A stretch of 64,000 nucleotides of DNA from the NCBI RefSeq assembly GCF_016798245.1, contig NZ_JAEUZA010000001.1, positions 914,221-978,220 of the forward strand, in the 5' to 3' direction. The stretch is from Alkalicoccobacillus gibsonii (lineage in GTDB: Bacteria; Bacillota; Bacilli; Bacillales; Bacillaceae_D). Within the stretch, counting starts at the first letter, position 1. Each line of letters begins with the position of its first letter. The notes beneath the pieces were generated by a model that made no database searches, was not told the DNA's origin, and worked only from the letters and a program-made list of their open reading frames with translations. Of the stretch, positions 8,304 to 17,900 are shown in pieces. A program made the translations under genes and the position numbers.

Positions 8304-8579
8304 CTAGTGGATAACTTTAAACGATCTCTCTGATTTCAGTTCATCGATTTGCTTTTGATGAATCTGACTAACTTTAGCAAATCGATTCTTTGTTTTAATG
8401 GCTTCCAAAAACAAATCAATTTGCTGGTCATCACCTTCAACCTCAGCTTCAACTGAGCCGTTTGAATTGTTTCTCACCCAACCTACAAGGTCATATTCAG
8501 CTGCCTGCTGCTGGGTAAAAAAGCGAAAACCCACGCCTTGAACCTTTCCTTCTATATTTAAATAATATCTTTGAACCAT
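8304..8579 (-). CDS. acyP: Acylphosphatase
   Basis: Small cytosolic hydrolase of carboxyl-phosphate bonds (acyl phosphates). The 91 residues include VQGVGFRFF, whose Arg binds the phosphate, and GWVRNNSNGSVEAEVEG, whose Asn orients the catalytic water. The ATG preceding VQRYYL is chosen since AAGGAG lies eight bases upstream; a GTG three codons earlier falls against that site. It follows the AprX-like gene by about 50 bases and is likely co-transcribed. Confidence 0.93.
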   Translation of the reverse strand: MVQRYYLNIEGKVQGVGFRFFTQQQAAEYDLVGWVRNNSNGSVEAEVEGDDQQIDLFLEAIKTKNRFAKVSQIHQKQIDELKSERSFKVIH

Positions 8580-8631
8580 CGTTTTCACTCCTTATACCCC
8601 ATTGGTTTTCTATGACCGCTTACCCGTCATT

Positions 8632-9960
8632 TCAAACCTCTTTTCTCTTTAAAAGGTGGAGCGAATTTTCAATATTTATTTGCCCGATTGAAGCTAAATG
8701 AGAAGTTGTAGCTCCCTCAATTAATAAGTTCTTTATTGTATCAGGTGCGAGGAGCTTATTAGATTGTAAAAGAAGTGCACATACACCTGCACAATATGGA
8801 GTAGACATAGAGGTTCCTGACATTCGTGTGTAATGCTTACCTACCCGGTGGTTTTTTTGAGAACGATCAATAGAAGACCCTGGCACTCTTAGCGACACAA
8901 GGTCAACCCCTGGTGCAAGTAAATCAGGTTTAGGTTTTCCGTAAATCGTGGGACCCCGGCTCGAAAAGGATGCTGTATTCATTTCTTCGTGACCTCTATA
9001 AAAAGGAGAATCAAGTGCACCTACCGTAATGATCTGCTCACTAATCCCGGGACTTGAAATCGTAAAAGGATCTGGTCCGCTGTTACCCGCCGCCGTTACC
9101 ACTGTAATGCCTGCTCTCCATGCTTCCTCGACAATTTTAACAATCGGATCATCAAGTTCTGACTGATACTTTGTAGCGTGAATACCTAGAGAAATGGATA
9201 TAACATGTATGGGCTGGTTAGGGTTGTTTTGATTATAGGTAATACACCATTCAATTCCTTGAATAATCGTTTCAATGGTTCCAGTTCCCTTGTGATCAAG
9301 GACCTTAACGCCAATAATGTTTGCTTCAGGTGCAACACCACGATACTCTCCATTAGAGTGGCGCCCGTTGCCAGCAGCTATACCTGCACAATGTGTACCA
9401 TGACCGTTGTCATCATATGCTTGTGTACGGTGACTAATGAAATCAACAAAACCAGAAATTCTACCTTTTAAATCGTCATGTTTAGATACACCTGTGTCAA
9501 CAATTGCGATCGTCACACCTTTACCAGTGACATGCTGCGGCAAGTGCTTAAACGATACACTTGATTTGGTATAAACATTACTTTTTGGAAGGGCTACAAT
9601 TTTTCTATTTAAGTAGACTTTCTTTATTGAAGGGAGAACTGATAATAGTTCATGTAAGCGATCTGGTGTGACATCTGCACTATAGCAAAAGATACTTGAA
9701 AAACGATTTCTAACAGAACATTTACTGTGAGCAGATAACAAATGATCCATGACGATAGTCTGAGACGTGAGGATTGATTTTTCGAATTCTATAATGACTG
9801 ATAATTTCTGATGGTGCCATATTTTCTGATCGATTGATGAATGAGCAAAACGTGGTGTGAATCGTAAGGGTTTATAAAGCTTGATTATTTTGTCTCGTAA
9901 TGGTTTATCCAGTTTGTTTGAATAACACCTTACTAGTTTAACCAATGGATAATGAAACAT
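8632..9960 (-). CDS. aprX: Subtilisin-family serine protease (AprX-like)
   Basis: S8 protease with catalytic Asp155 (IAIVDTGVS), His187 (DDNGHGTHCAG) and Ser384 (SGTSMSTP), plus the oxyanion Asn in TAAGNSG. Starting from the ATG of MFHYPLVK gives 442 residues, the same as I recall for B. subtilis AprX. There is no obvious secretion signal, which fits the reported intracellular nature of AprX. Residues 1-140 look like a propeptide or inhibitor-like region. A G-rich stretch (GGGGGGA) is a modest ribosome site. Physiological substrates are unknown. Confidence 0.9.
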   Translation of the reverse strand: MFHYPLVKLVRCYSNKLDKPLRDKIIKLYKPLRFTPRFAHSSIDQKIWHHQKLSVIIEFEKSILTSQTIVMDHLLSAHSKCSVRNRFSSIFCYSADVTPDRLHELLSVLPSIKKVYLNRKIVALPKSNVYTKSSVSFKHLPQHVTGKGVTIAIVDTGVSKHDDLKGRISGFVDFISHRTQAYDDNGHGTHCAGIAAGNGRHSNGEYRGVAPEANIIGVKVLDHKGTGTIETIIQGIEWCITYNQNNPNQPIHVISISLGIHATKYQSELDDPIVKIVEEAWRAGITVVTAAGNSGPDPFTISSPGISEQIITVGALDSPFYRGHEEMNTASFSSRGPTIYGKPKPDLLAPGVDLVSLRVPGSSIDRSQKNHRVGKHYTRMSGTSMSTPYCAGVCALLLQSNKLLAPDTIKNLLIEGATTSHLASIGQINIENSLHLLKRKEV

Positions 9961-10078
9961 AAAATCCCCCCCATCCCTTTTCACCCCTCACTACAGAATA
10001 TGAACATTTTTTGCATTCGATCGGATGATTGTCCACATATAACCGACAAAGGGCTTTTGCAAAAAAATAAATGTAAGG

Positions 10079-10108
10079 GTTTTCAAAAGTGGATTTATAG
10101 GGTATACT
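10079..10108 (+). promoter_or_regulatory. Putative promoter, sigma-A or sigma-B like
   Basis: TTTTCA, 17 bases, TATACT fits sigma-A. The same stretch also reads GTTTTC, 15 bases, GGGTAT, which resembles the sigma-B stress consensus (GTTTAA...GGGTAT). It lies about 80 bases ahead of the small membrane-protein gene. Confidence 0.4.
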
Positions 10109-10190
10109 ACAAATATCACAAAATAGACACAACTTAGACACGTAATGTTCATATGTTAGTTATAACCAATTTGTTAAGGAGTTGATGAGA

Positions 10191-10469
10191 ATGGGTATCT
10201 TTTTCTTCTACATGTTTGTTGCTAGTGCTACTCCTTTATTCCTATGGCTTGAGTATCGTAAACTTGCGATCGCAAGTATTCCGGGCATCTTTGCACTTTG
10301 GATTCTTGGAGCGATTTATATTATAAATCCAACGTGGTGGATCGAAGCTTGGTTTATCTTCACATTTGCTGTTAACGTTGTATTAGCACATTATGCAGCA
10401 ATAGTCCTTTATGGAATGCCATATATTCGAGCTAAACGTCTTGAGCGCCAACCAAAACGTCTTGTCTAA
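10191..10469 (+). CDS. Small integral membrane protein (92 aa), unknown function
   Basis: A 92-residue protein with about three hydrophobic segments: residues 2-20 (IFFFYMFVASATPLFLWL), about 29-50, and about 55-78, ending in a basic tail (RAKRLERQPKRLV). The ATG at 10191 is chosen because AAGGAG sits nine bases upstream; earlier TTG/ATG codons are too close to it. It is convergent with qoxD and shares a terminator. I do not recognise the family. A possible sigma-B-like promoter hints at stress expression. Confidence 0.75.
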   Translation: MGIFFFYMFVASATPLFLWLEYRKLAIASIPGIFALWILGAIYIINPTWWIEAWFIFTFAVNVVLAHYAAIVLYGMPYIRAKRLERQPKRLV

Positions 10470-10476
10470 ACGATAA

Positions 10477-10507
10477 AAAAACCACCCAATTAAATTGGGT
10501 GGTTTTC
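10477..10507. terminator. Bidirectional intrinsic terminator
   Basis: Arms ACCACCCAATT and AATTGGGTGGT form a near-perfect palindrome flanked by A and T runs, between the convergent small membrane gene and qoxD. Confidence 0.85.
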
Positions 10508-10511
10508 GTTT

Positions 10512-10823
10512 TTAATAATGCTGAGGTAAATGAACACCGAATTCTAGTACAAAGTAAGAACCGATAACAATTACAACTGCGATAAAGATAGCAAAAATCG
10601 TATGACCGGCTTGTGTCACGCCATCTTTACCTTCGCGAATATGCATAAACATAAACAATTGAACGCCTGCTTGAACAAAAGCAAACAGAAAGATCACAAT
10701 GATTTTAGCAAGTGTAGATAGATCTGTATACAATGCAATCCATACTGCAAAAAGCGTCAATAGAATCGATCCGAGAAACCCAATGATGTGTGACCAAGGA
10801 GCATGTGATTTATTTTGACTCAT
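10512..10823 (-). CDS. qoxD: Cytochrome aa3 quinol oxidase subunit IV
   Basis: Small three-helix subunit of the terminal menaquinol oxidase in the cytoplasmic membrane. The 103 residues include the diagnostic QAGVQLFMFMHIREG near the middle. It is the last gene of qoxABCD and follows qoxC after a single base. A strong bidirectional terminator ends the operon. Confidence 0.94.
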   Translation of the reverse strand: MSQNKSHAPWSHIIGFLGSILLTLFAVWIALYTDLSTLAKIIVIFLFAFVQAGVQLFMFMHIREGKDGVTQAGHTIFAIFIAVVIVIGSYFVLEFGVHLPQHY

Positions 10824-10824
10824 C

Positions 10825-11442
10825 TTACAATCCCCCCAGACCCATCAGGTAAACACCCGTGAAGATAAAGATCCAGATTACGTCAAGGAAGTGCCAGTAA
10901 AGACTCGCAATAAACACTTTTGACGTTGTACGTGGAGTTAAACCACGACGTTTCACCTGAATAAGTAATAAAGTAATCCAGCCAATACCAATAGATACGT
11001 GTAGTCCGTGAGTTCCAAGTAAAACAAAGAATGCAGACCAGAACGCACTTGTTGATAATGTTGCACCTTCATGAGCATAATGCCAAAACTCATAAATTTC
11101 AAATCCGACAAATCCTAAACCAAGAATCAGTGTTAGAATCATCCAGGTAATAAGTTGCTTCACTTTTCCTGCTCGCATGGCATGAATGGCTAGGCCACAT
11201 GTAAAACTACTAGTCAGTAAAAGGAAAGTCATAATTAAAACAAGTGGTAAATCAAACAGATGCTCAGCTGTTACTCCACCAGCTGTACGATTAACTAGTA
11301 CAAAGTAAGTGGCAAACAACGTTGAGAAAAGGGCGAACTCCGCTCCGATAAAAATCCAGAAGCCAAGAATATTATTCCGACCTTCTGCTGATTGAAATTC
11401 AAGCGGTTCATTGGCGTATTCTGCGTCTTGGGCATGTGCCAT
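10825..11442 (-). CDS. qoxC: Cytochrome aa3 quinol oxidase subunit III
   Basis: Five-helix integral subunit that stabilises the oxidase core. The 205 residues match QoxC closely in landmarks: [33 protein letters not shown] and [22 protein letters not shown] follows directly on the qoxB stop, with GGGAGGCG upstream, so the subunits are translationally coupled. Confidence 0.96.
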   Translation of the reverse strand: MAHAQDAEYANEPLEFQSAEGRNNILGFWIFIGAEFALFSTLFATYFVLVNRTAGGVTAEHLFDLPLVLIMTFLLLTSSFTCGLAIHAMRAGKVKQLITWMILTLILGLGFVGFEIYEFWHYAHEGATLSTSAFWSAFFVLLGTHGLHVSIGIGWITLLLIQVKRRGLTPRTTSKVFIASLYWHFLDVIWIFIFTGVYLMGLGGL

Positions 11443-13389
11443 TTACTTCGCCTCCCTTGCACGTTTTTCAGTTTCTTCAATTTCCTCTACACTTACATAG
11501 TAACCATCATCATAATCAAATGAACGGTATGCCATACAAGCGAAGATTCCGATAACACCTACAATACCCATCCAGAACCATTCAAAGACAAGTCCAAATC
11601 CTGCGAAGAACATGAAACATCCCATAACGAACGGTACAGCTGTATTACTAGGCATGTGAATTTTTTCGTATTTATCAATCTTGTTTGGATCAATTCCTTT
11701 TTCTTTCATATCCCAGTAAGGATCCATTGCTGTAACTTCTGGAACCTTAGCAAAGTTATAATGTGGAGGAATCGCTGAAGAAGTAGCCCACTCCAATGTA
11801 CGTCCACCCCACGCATCTCCTGTTGTCTCTCTCGGAGAGTAACGGAAGCTGTAGTAGATGTTATAAACAAGAATAATAAAGGCAAGACCCATGATAAAGG
11901 CTCCGACCGTTGAAATGAAGTTAAGAGCAAACCAACCGTCTTCCACACCATAGATGTGAATTCGACGAGGCATTCCATCAAGTCCAAGGAAATATTGTGG
12001 GAAGAAACAAATATTAAATCCAGCCACAAAGATCCAGAAGAACCATTTACCAATACGCTCATTCAGCTTATGTCCAAACATCTTCGGATACCAGTAAATG
12101 AACCCAGCGAAGCAGGCAAACACGGTAGCCGCGATTAGTACATAGTGAAAGTGTGAAACTAGGAAATACGTATTGTGATATTGATAGTCAGCAGCGGCCA
12201 TTGCTAGCATAACTCCTGTTACCCCACCAATAACAAAGTTAGGAATAAAAGCTACAGACCATAGCATAGGAGTTGAGAATGTAATTCGTCCTTTATGCAT
12301 GGTTAGAAGCCAGTTAAAGATTTTTACCCCAGTTGGGATTGAAATCGCCATCGTTGTAATCGAGAAGAACGAGTTAACAACGGCGCCTGAGCCCATCGTA
12401 AAGAAGTGATGCACCCAAACAAGGAAACTTAATACTGAAATCGCAACGATGGAATAAACCATCGCGTTATATCCAAACAAACGCTTCTTAGAGAATGTTG
12501 TAATAATCTCTGAGAAGATACCAAACGCAGGCAATGCAACGATATATACTTCAGGGTGTCCCCATATCCAGAATAGGTTGGCCCAAAGCATTGGCATACC
12601 ACCGTTGGTTAAGTTAAAGAAATGTGTTCCGAATAGACGGTCAAACGTCATTTCAGCTAAAGCAATTGTTAATACCGGGAACGCAAGAACAATAATCATT
12701 GAAGTGATTAATGTTGTCCACGTAAACATAGGCATCATCATAAGCTTCATGCCTTTGGCACGCATCTTAAAGATTGTAACCATCATGTTAATACCTGTTG
12801 CTAGCGTACCAATCCCTGAGATTTGCAGTCCTAGCAAGTAGTAGTTCTGCCCTGGACCAGGGTTCAGTTCATTTGAAGCAAGTGGCATATAACTGGTCCA
12901 ACCAGCAGATGGAGATCCACCAATGATAAAGGAAATATTAAATAGTCCCATACCAATAACGAAAGTCCAGAAACTTAAATTGTTTAAGAACGGAAATGCA
13001 ACGTCTCGTGCTCCAATTTGCAGTGGAATCACAACGTTCATTAAACCGATCAAGAAAGGCATCGCCATGAAAATGATCATGATTGTACCATGTGTTGTAA
13101 ATACTTCATTGTAGTGCAACGAATCTAAAAATGTCATATTTGGTGCTGCTAATTGCGTACGCATCATTAATGCGTCAATTCCTCCACGGAAGAACATTAA
13201 GATCGCAATTAAGATATACATAATCCCTAATTTTTTATGATCTACACTCGTAATCCACTCATCCCAAAGCCATCTCCACTTTTTAAAGTACGTGAGCACA
13301 AACACGGCTCCAATGGCAGAAATCAGGATGGAGATTTGGGCGCCTAAAATTAGCGGATCTCCAGTTATAATAAATTCATCCCATTTCAA
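11443..13389 (-). CDS. qoxB: Cytochrome aa3 quinol oxidase subunit I
   Basis: Catalytic haem-copper subunit that reduces O2 to water and pumps protons. The 648 residues show the haem a ligand region TTHGTIMI, the CuB/Tyr site HPEVYI, the paired histidines of VHHFFTMG, and VSHFHYVLI. Translation appears to begin at TTG (MKWDEF...) with AAAGGGG about 11 bases upstream, similar to the start of B. subtilis QoxB. Strong match throughout. Confidence 0.97.
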   Translation of the reverse strand: MKWDEFIITGDPLILGAQISILISAIGAVFVLTYFKKWRWLWDEWITSVDHKKLGIMYILIAILMFFRGGIDALMMRTQLAAPNMTFLDSLHYNEVFTTHGTIMIIFMAMPFLIGLMNVVIPLQIGARDVAFPFLNNLSFWTFVIGMGLFNISFIIGGSPSAGWTSYMPLASNELNPGPGQNYYLLGLQISGIGTLATGINMMVTIFKMRAKGMKLMMMPMFTWTTLITSMIIVLAFPVLTIALAEMTFDRLFGTHFFNLTNGGMPMLWANLFWIWGHPEVYIVALPAFGIFSEIITTFSKKRLFGYNAMVYSIVAISVLSFLVWVHHFFTMGSGAVVNSFFSITTMAISIPTGVKIFNWLLTMHKGRITFSTPMLWSVAFIPNFVIGGVTGVMLAMAAADYQYHNTYFLVSHFHYVLIAATVFACFAGFIYWYPKMFGHKLNERIGKWFFWIFVAGFNICFFPQYFLGLDGMPRRIHIYGVEDGWFALNFISTVGAFIMGLAFIILVYNIYYSFRYSPRETTGDAWGGRTLEWATSSAIPPHYNFAKVPEVTAMDPYWDMKEKGIDPNKIDKYEKIHMPSNTAVPFVMGCFMFFAGFGLVFEWFWMGIVGVIGIFACMAYRSFDYDDGYYVSVEEIEETEKRAREAK

Positions 13390-13426
13390 AAGTAGCGTCC
13401 CCTTTCATTTGAAAGTACTTCACTTG

Positions 13427-14410
13427 CTATTCGTTAGCAGCTTGACTTTCAAACCCTTCTATCTCTCCAGAATCTGATTGTGTTAACGCAGGCATCTCAT
13501 ATGCTTTACCGGCACGAGAGTGAGGATTAATTGGTTCATAACCCATACGCTCCCAAGCGTTAATTGCATATTCAGCATCAGTTGAATGATCAACCCAGTC
13601 CAAATGAGTTGAACTAAACGTCATTTCTGAAGCTGAACCAGGAACCATCAGTTTGTCATACTCTTCTTGAGTTAACTCAGGGGCATCTGATTGTGTTTCT
13701 TCCACCCAAGCATCAAAATCTCCTTGCTCTAATGCAACCACATCAAACTTTTGTTCAGAGAAGCCTTCTCCAGTGTAGTTTGCATTTCGTCCAGCGTATG
13801 TCCCTACTTCATCTGCTTGTAAGTACAATTGTGTTTCCATTCCGGCCATATTATATTTTTGACCACCTAACTGTGGAATCCACAATGCAGCCATGGAATC
13901 AGCAGATGTCAGTTTAAAGAGAATCGGTCGGTCAGTCGGGATATTCAAGTAGTTAACCGTTTCAATCCCTTCTTCTGGATAACTAAAAATCCATTTCCAG
14001 TTTACACTTGTTGCATGCACGACAACTGGCTCTTTATGTGCTGTCGCAGCTGGAGCTTCCTCAAGCTCGAAAATTGTCATAATTGTTGGTACAGAAAGAA
14101 TAATAACGATAATGACAGGTATGATCGTCCAAATAATTTCTAACTTATGACTTCCTTCAATCTCTGGTTGATAACCCTTATGATCATCTCGTTCTCTATA
14201 TTTGACTAGTATAATTGTTAGTAGAATAAAGACTACAAGAACAATTAAAAGCATGAATCCAATAGAGAACCAAATGAGCCAAGCTTGCGATTCTGCAACC
14301 GGGCCTTTTGGATCCAGCACTGTCATATTTCCACATCCGCTCAAAAATAGGCTCAACGCAAGGAACGCTAGCCACTTTAGAGACTTACCATTTTTCAGCA
14401 AAGGTATCAC
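13427..14410 (-). CDS. qoxA: Cytochrome aa3 quinol oxidase subunit II (lipoprotein)
   Basis: Membrane-anchored subunit II, 327 residues. The N-terminus is a lipoprotein signal with lipobox LSGC (Cys26), followed by two membrane helices and an extracytoplasmic cupredoxin-like domain. The CuA-binding Cys residues of cytochrome c oxidases are absent, fitting a quinol oxidase. First gene of qoxABCD. Tandem TTTGTG boxes about 100-130 bases upstream could bind ResD, but this is inference. Confidence 0.95.
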   Translation of the reverse strand: MIPLLKNGKSLKWLAFLALSLFLSGCGNMTVLDPKGPVAESQAWLIWFSIGFMLLIVLVVFILLTIILVKYRERDDHKGYQPEIEGSHKLEIIWTIIPVIIVIILSVPTIMTIFELEEAPAATAHKEPVVVHATSVNWKWIFSYPEEGIETVNYLNIPTDRPILFKLTSADSMAALWIPQLGGQKYNMAGMETQLYLQADEVGTYAGRNANYTGEGFSEQKFDVVALEQGDFDAWVEETQSDAPELTQEEYDKLMVPGSASEMTFSSTHLDWVDHSTDAEYAINAWERMGYEPINPHSRAGKAYEMPALTQSDSGEIEGFESQAANE

Positions 14411-14513
14411 CCTTCTTCCTAAGACGTAATTACATAAACTTTTTGTGAACCCTTGAACATACCTTTCATTGCTTATATCCTACCATAAAACATGACACGT
14501 AAGGGTAGCATTT

Positions 14514-14541
14514 ACACAAACTCTCACAAAAATATCACAAA
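14514..14541 (-). promoter_or_regulatory. Three tandem TTTGTG boxes upstream of qoxA
   Basis: Read on the minus strand, TTTGTGATA, TTTGTGAGA and TTTGTGTAA occur with starts 11 and 10 bases apart, about one helical turn each. The ResD response-regulator consensus in B. subtilis is reported as TTTGTGAAT, often in tandem. They lie 104-131 bases ahead of the qoxA start. Regulatory assignment is inference. Confidence 0.45.
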
Positions 14542-14704
14542 TTTTGTGGTGTGTTTTACTGACTTTGCCACATAATTGGAAATAAGTGACACTCGATAAA
14601 ACACTAACCGAAATTAGCCATAATTATGTAATGAGTGAGAAAGTTCATGTGCAAAAGACTTTATGATTGTGACATATTTCTAGCGAAAAGTACAATTTTT
14701 TAAC

Positions 14705-14759
14705 CTAAAAAAAAGCCTATCTTATTTCCCTACATTAAAAGGAAACATCGATAAGGCTT
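14705..14759 (-). terminator. Terminator overlapping the 3' end of the esterase gene
   Basis: AAGCCTTATC (inside the coding end) pairs with GATAGGCTT just past the stop and is followed by eight T residues on the minus strand. Confidence 0.65.
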
Positions 14760-15894
14760 GTTTGCTAATTAAATACGTTCCAATTGTATAAGCTTCCAAT
14801 TCATCTTGAAGTGAAGATCTCAAATCTCCATGCTCATAATAGGCAAGCTGATACGGTTCAAACTCTTTTTCATCTGAGAATGCCTGATTTAGGAAGGTCG
14901 CTGTATCACTTAATGCATGCTTTCCACTTTGCATCACTTCAAAAAAAGAAACAAACCCATGCATTGTCCCTTTATAACGGGTTGCCTCTACTGGTACTCC
15001 AGCAGCCGCTAACTTCTGTGCGTATGCTTCCCCTTCATCTCGAAGCGGATCAAATTCAGCTGTGATAATAAACGTTTGTGGCATATTCGTTACATCTGCT
15101 TCGAGAGGTGAGCTGTAAGGAGAATTCCACATGTTTTCATCTGGTGTATACGCTGATCTCGCTAGTTCCATCACATTTCTTGATAACAGATAATACCCAC
15201 TTGAATAATGATCGCGTGAATAGAAATCTTCGTCAAGGAAGGTTGTTAATGGATATAACAAGGCTTCTGCTTTCACGGTTGGCCCATCAAGGTCTCTTGA
15301 CATCATCGCTACTGATGTTGCTACATTTCCGCCTGAGCTATCGCCAACAACAGCAATGTTATTAATATCTGCATCATATTCGGCCGCATTAGTGACAATC
15401 CAATTCAGAGCATCATATCCGTCCTGAACTGCGGTTGGAAAAGGGAATTCTGGTGCTAAACGGTATTCAACCGCAACAACAATGCTGTTCGTTCTAGCTG
15501 CAAGTGAACGGACAATATTATCATGTGTATCAATATTGCCATAGCCTTTCATGAAAGCTCCTCCATGAAAATAAAGAATGACAGGATGTGGCCCCGCCTC
15601 TTTTGGCTGATACATCCGAGCTGTCACTGTGCTTGAATCTGAAGTTGGAATATCAACAAGTGCTCGGTCAAACCGAGATGAACCTTTTGCTGCTAAAAAA
15701 GATGGTGCTTTAAGATCGGTAGGCAAAAGATTATTTGCAACAGCATGGAGGATTACAGCTGTCTTTACAGGTACTTTACCTGCCTCTGTATTCGTCCAAG
15801 CTTGTACTGTAATTGTCATTGTAAGCAAAATCATAATGAGTCCTAGAGACATTGAGGCAACAAGGATTAGCCCTTTACGCATAAAAGCCTTCAA
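14722..15894 (-). CDS. HSL-family alpha/beta hydrolase (esterase) with N-terminal membrane segment
   Basis: Likely carboxylesterase or acetyl esterase. The 390-residue reading begins at a TTG eight bases after GGAGGAG. Residues 6-32 form a hydrophobic signal or anchor, so the catalytic domain should be outside the membrane. Oxyanion motif FHGGAF is near residue 110, the nucleophile motif GDSSGG near 184-189, and the acid/base residues sit in AEFDPLRDEG and MHGF. This HGGG-type motif set defines the hormone-sensitive-lipase family. The last 60 residues extend past the usual fold. Substrate unknown. An ATG four codons in is an alternative start. Confidence 0.85.
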   Translation of the reverse strand: MKAFMRKGLILVASMSLGLIMILLTMTITVQAWTNTEAGKVPVKTAVILHAVANNLLPTDLKAPSFLAAKGSSRFDRALVDIPTSDSSTVTARMYQPKEAGPHPVILYFHGGAFMKGYGNIDTHDNIVRSLAARTNSIVVAVEYRLAPEFPFPTAVQDGYDALNWIVTNAAEYDADINNIAVVGDSSGGNVATSVAMMSRDLDGPTVKAEALLYPLTTFLDEDFYSRDHYSSGYYLLSRNVMELARSAYTPDENMWNSPYSSPLEADVTNMPQTFIITAEFDPLRDEGEAYAQKLAAAGVPVEATRYKGTMHGFVSFFEVMQSGKHALSDTATFLNQAFSDEKEFEPYQLAYYEHGDLRSSLQDELEAYTIGTYLISKQALSMFPFNVGK

Positions 15895-16002
15895 CAAAAC
15901 ATCTCCTCCACTAAACATAAGATTATGCTACTCAGTATAGCAGAATTCATGAATAGTGGAAGAGATTACAAGAGATTTCTTTAGGTTGTCACACATTTCA
16001 TT

Positions 16003-16521
16003 TTAGTTGTTCCAGTTCTCCTCAATAAATTCGTCTCTACCTGATTGCTTACGATCTTCTTTATACGCTTTCCGTTCTTTCTTATAAAAGTCCTGATGCT
16101 CTTCTTCCGCAGGGAAGAATGTATCTGCAGGTAAAATGTCTGTTACGATCGGTTTCGCGAATCGCTTACTATCTTCAAGATGTTGCTTTGATTGCTCAGC
16201 TAGCTGTTTCTGTTCTTCAGTATGATAGAAAATAGCTGTTCGATATTGATCTCCACGATCCTGGAATTGTCCGCCGGCATCCGTTGGATCAATTTGAACC
16301 CAGAATAAGTCCAATAACTTTTGATAGGGAAATACATCTGGTTCAAATACAATTTGAACAGCCTCATAGTGGCCTGTTTCACCTGTTTTTACTTGTTTAT
16401 AAGTTGGATCTTGAACCGATCCTCCTGTGTAGCCCGAAATGATTGAATGAATCCCCGGCTGTTCATCAAATGGTTGAACCATACACCAGAAACACCCACC
16501 GGCAAATGTCGCTTTCTCCAT
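16003..16521 (-). CDS. msrA: Peptide methionine sulfoxide reductase MsrA
   Basis: Repairs S-methionine sulfoxide in proteins, using thioredoxin. The 172-residue form starts at MEKATFAGGCFWC, with catalytic Cys10 in GCFWC, and AGGAGAG lies upstream. GYTGG, GHYEAVQI, FWVQIDPTD and GDQYRTAIFY are typical family segments. A longer reading to 16602 would run into uvsE. It follows uvsE by 14 bases, so a two-gene repair unit (DNA and protein damage) is likely. Confidence 0.95.
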   Translation of the reverse strand: MEKATFAGGCFWCMVQPFDEQPGIHSIISGYTGGSVQDPTYKQVKTGETGHYEAVQIVFEPDVFPYQKLLDLFWVQIDPTDAGGQFQDRGDQYRTAIFYHTEEQKQLAEQSKQHLEDSKRFAKPIVTDILPADTFFPAEEEHQDFYKKERKAYKEDRKQSGRDEFIEENWNN

Positions 16522-16535
16522 GTTCTCTCTCTCCT

Positions 16536-17417
16536 TTACGTCGCAAGCTCTTCTCTTAACGAAAACAATGCTTTCTCCTTTGATTTCGCTTCTAGCATAC
16601 AATCGACTTCCGTACCTTTTACAACATCAATAAGCCTTTTAAAGTCCTCTATTCGGATCAGATCAGCATGAGCGGGATCTGTCTCAGATCGCTTACCAGA
16701 ACTAATGTGAACTTTCGGGTGATACAATGTATGCTCCCACGTTTGCTTGACCGAAGTAAAAAGCTCCTTTAATTCATCTGTTGTACGACCGAAACACATT
16801 TCATGATGAATATCAAAGCAAATGGTCACCCCACAAACCGCCGAAATATCTAGAACATCTTGAGTGTGAAAAACTTTATCATCATTTTCTAGCCTAATCA
16901 TTTCCTGTACAGAGTCAGGTAACGTTTTAAACACATCACTAAATGTCTTTTTCGCTTTTTCCTTATCTCCGTATGCGCCACCAGTATGGATAATCATATC
17001 TGTTCCACCTACGGCCCGTAGAAAATTATGATGATATTGTAAATCTTTTTTTGCATTTTCAACCACATGCTCTCTGGGGGAATTTAAAACCGAATACTGG
17101 CCAGGGTGCATGGAAAGCCTTAAATGATACTTTTTCTGTAATGCCTGAATCTTATCAAGCTCTCGCTTTACATCTTGGTCTGATTGCCATTCCCAGGTCA
17201 TTTCAGGATGCGTTGCAAATGGAATCATATCGCTCGAAATCCGAAAGAAGAAGATTTCATGGTCAATATTCCATTGAATGACCTTATTAAGCTGGTCAAT
17301 ATTATGTAACGTGAGCTCTTTGATCACTGACATTCCTTTATCCTGCATCGTTTTCAAACGACATGTCTTGAAAACGGTTGGAATACTTAGGTTTTGACAT
17401 GGATATCCAAGGCGCAT
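16536..17417 (-). CDS. uvsE: UV damage endonuclease UvsE
   Basis: Metal-dependent TIM-barrel nuclease that nicks DNA 5' of UV photoproducts, giving an excision route apart from UvrABC. The 293 residues start MRLGYPCQNLS and contain SMHPGQYSVLNSP, IHTGGAYGDKE, RLENDD, FDIHHEMC and VHISSG, all typical of UvdE/UvsE. B. subtilis UvsE is slightly longer. It is followed closely by msrA. Confidence 0.95.
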   Translation of the reverse strand: MRLGYPCQNLSIPTVFKTCRLKTMQDKGMSVIKELTLHNIDQLNKVIQWNIDHEIFFFRISSDMIPFATHPEMTWEWQSDQDVKRELDKIQALQKKYHLRLSMHPGQYSVLNSPREHVVENAKKDLQYHHNFLRAVGGTDMIIHTGGAYGDKEKAKKTFSDVFKTLPDSVQEMIRLENDDKVFHTQDVLDISAVCGVTICFDIHHEMCFGRTTDELKELFTSVKQTWEHTLYHPKVHISSGKRSETDPAHADLIRIEDFKRLIDVVKGTEVDCMLEAKSKEKALFSLREELAT

Positions 17418-17439
17418 GATTCATTCTCCCTCTAACAAA

Positions 17440-17739
17440 TTATGAAGTGATCTCCTGAGATTCGAATTCAATTTCATCCTTTGTACGACTATATTTCACT
17501 TTAAGATTATGTTGCCCAAAATACCATGCATCCTGCTCTTCTACATAAAAAATACAATCTTCTATTTTATATTCAGCTAATGGGCGCTCGGGCACCTCTT
17601 GACTAATACCAAGTGAAAAGCCACTTTGAAATGAGCCGCATCCTCCGTAGCGGGCAAAGAAACGGATATACTGATTCTCCTCTGTATCAAACTGCTCTTT
17701 AAACCAACGAACGGCTGGTTTGGTTACTTCAATCTTCAT
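17440..17739 (-). CDS. yneR: HesB-like protein, YneR family
   Basis: A 99-residue HesB/IscA-fold protein. Residues 1-10 (MKIEVTKPAV) and FFARYGGCGSFQSGFSLG (28-45) match the YneR type. The conserved Cys trio of true A-type Fe-S carriers is not complete here: one Cys in GGCG and one in EDCIF, with no C-terminal CGC. Fe-S carriage is therefore doubtful. In B. subtilis yneR lies by yneQ and yneP; here it has moved next to uvsE. AGGAGAGG precedes the ATG. Confidence 0.8.
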   Translation of the reverse strand: MKIEVTKPAVRWFKEQFDTEENQYIRFFARYGGCGSFQSGFSLGISQEVPERPLAEYKIEDCIFYVEEQDAWYFGQHNLKVKYSRTKDEIEFESQEITS

Positions 17740-17900
17740 GTAAATCCTCTCCTATCACTTTCGTTATCTTATCATATCAAGTTATAGCCTAAAAAACCAT
17801 GAAAGCGTACAAGCAACAACCCAATTAACTTTCCTTGATGCAACTTTATAGCGGAACTGCATATTTTATATTAAATAATAAGGTTAAGGAGTGATGAACA

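Noticed and set aside
9938-10141. Minus-strand 67-residue frame with several Cys (LCRLYVD, ECKKCSY)
   Set aside because: It overlaps the start of the aprX-like gene, lacks a ribosome site and spans promoter sequence. The Cys spacing fits no zinc motif I know.
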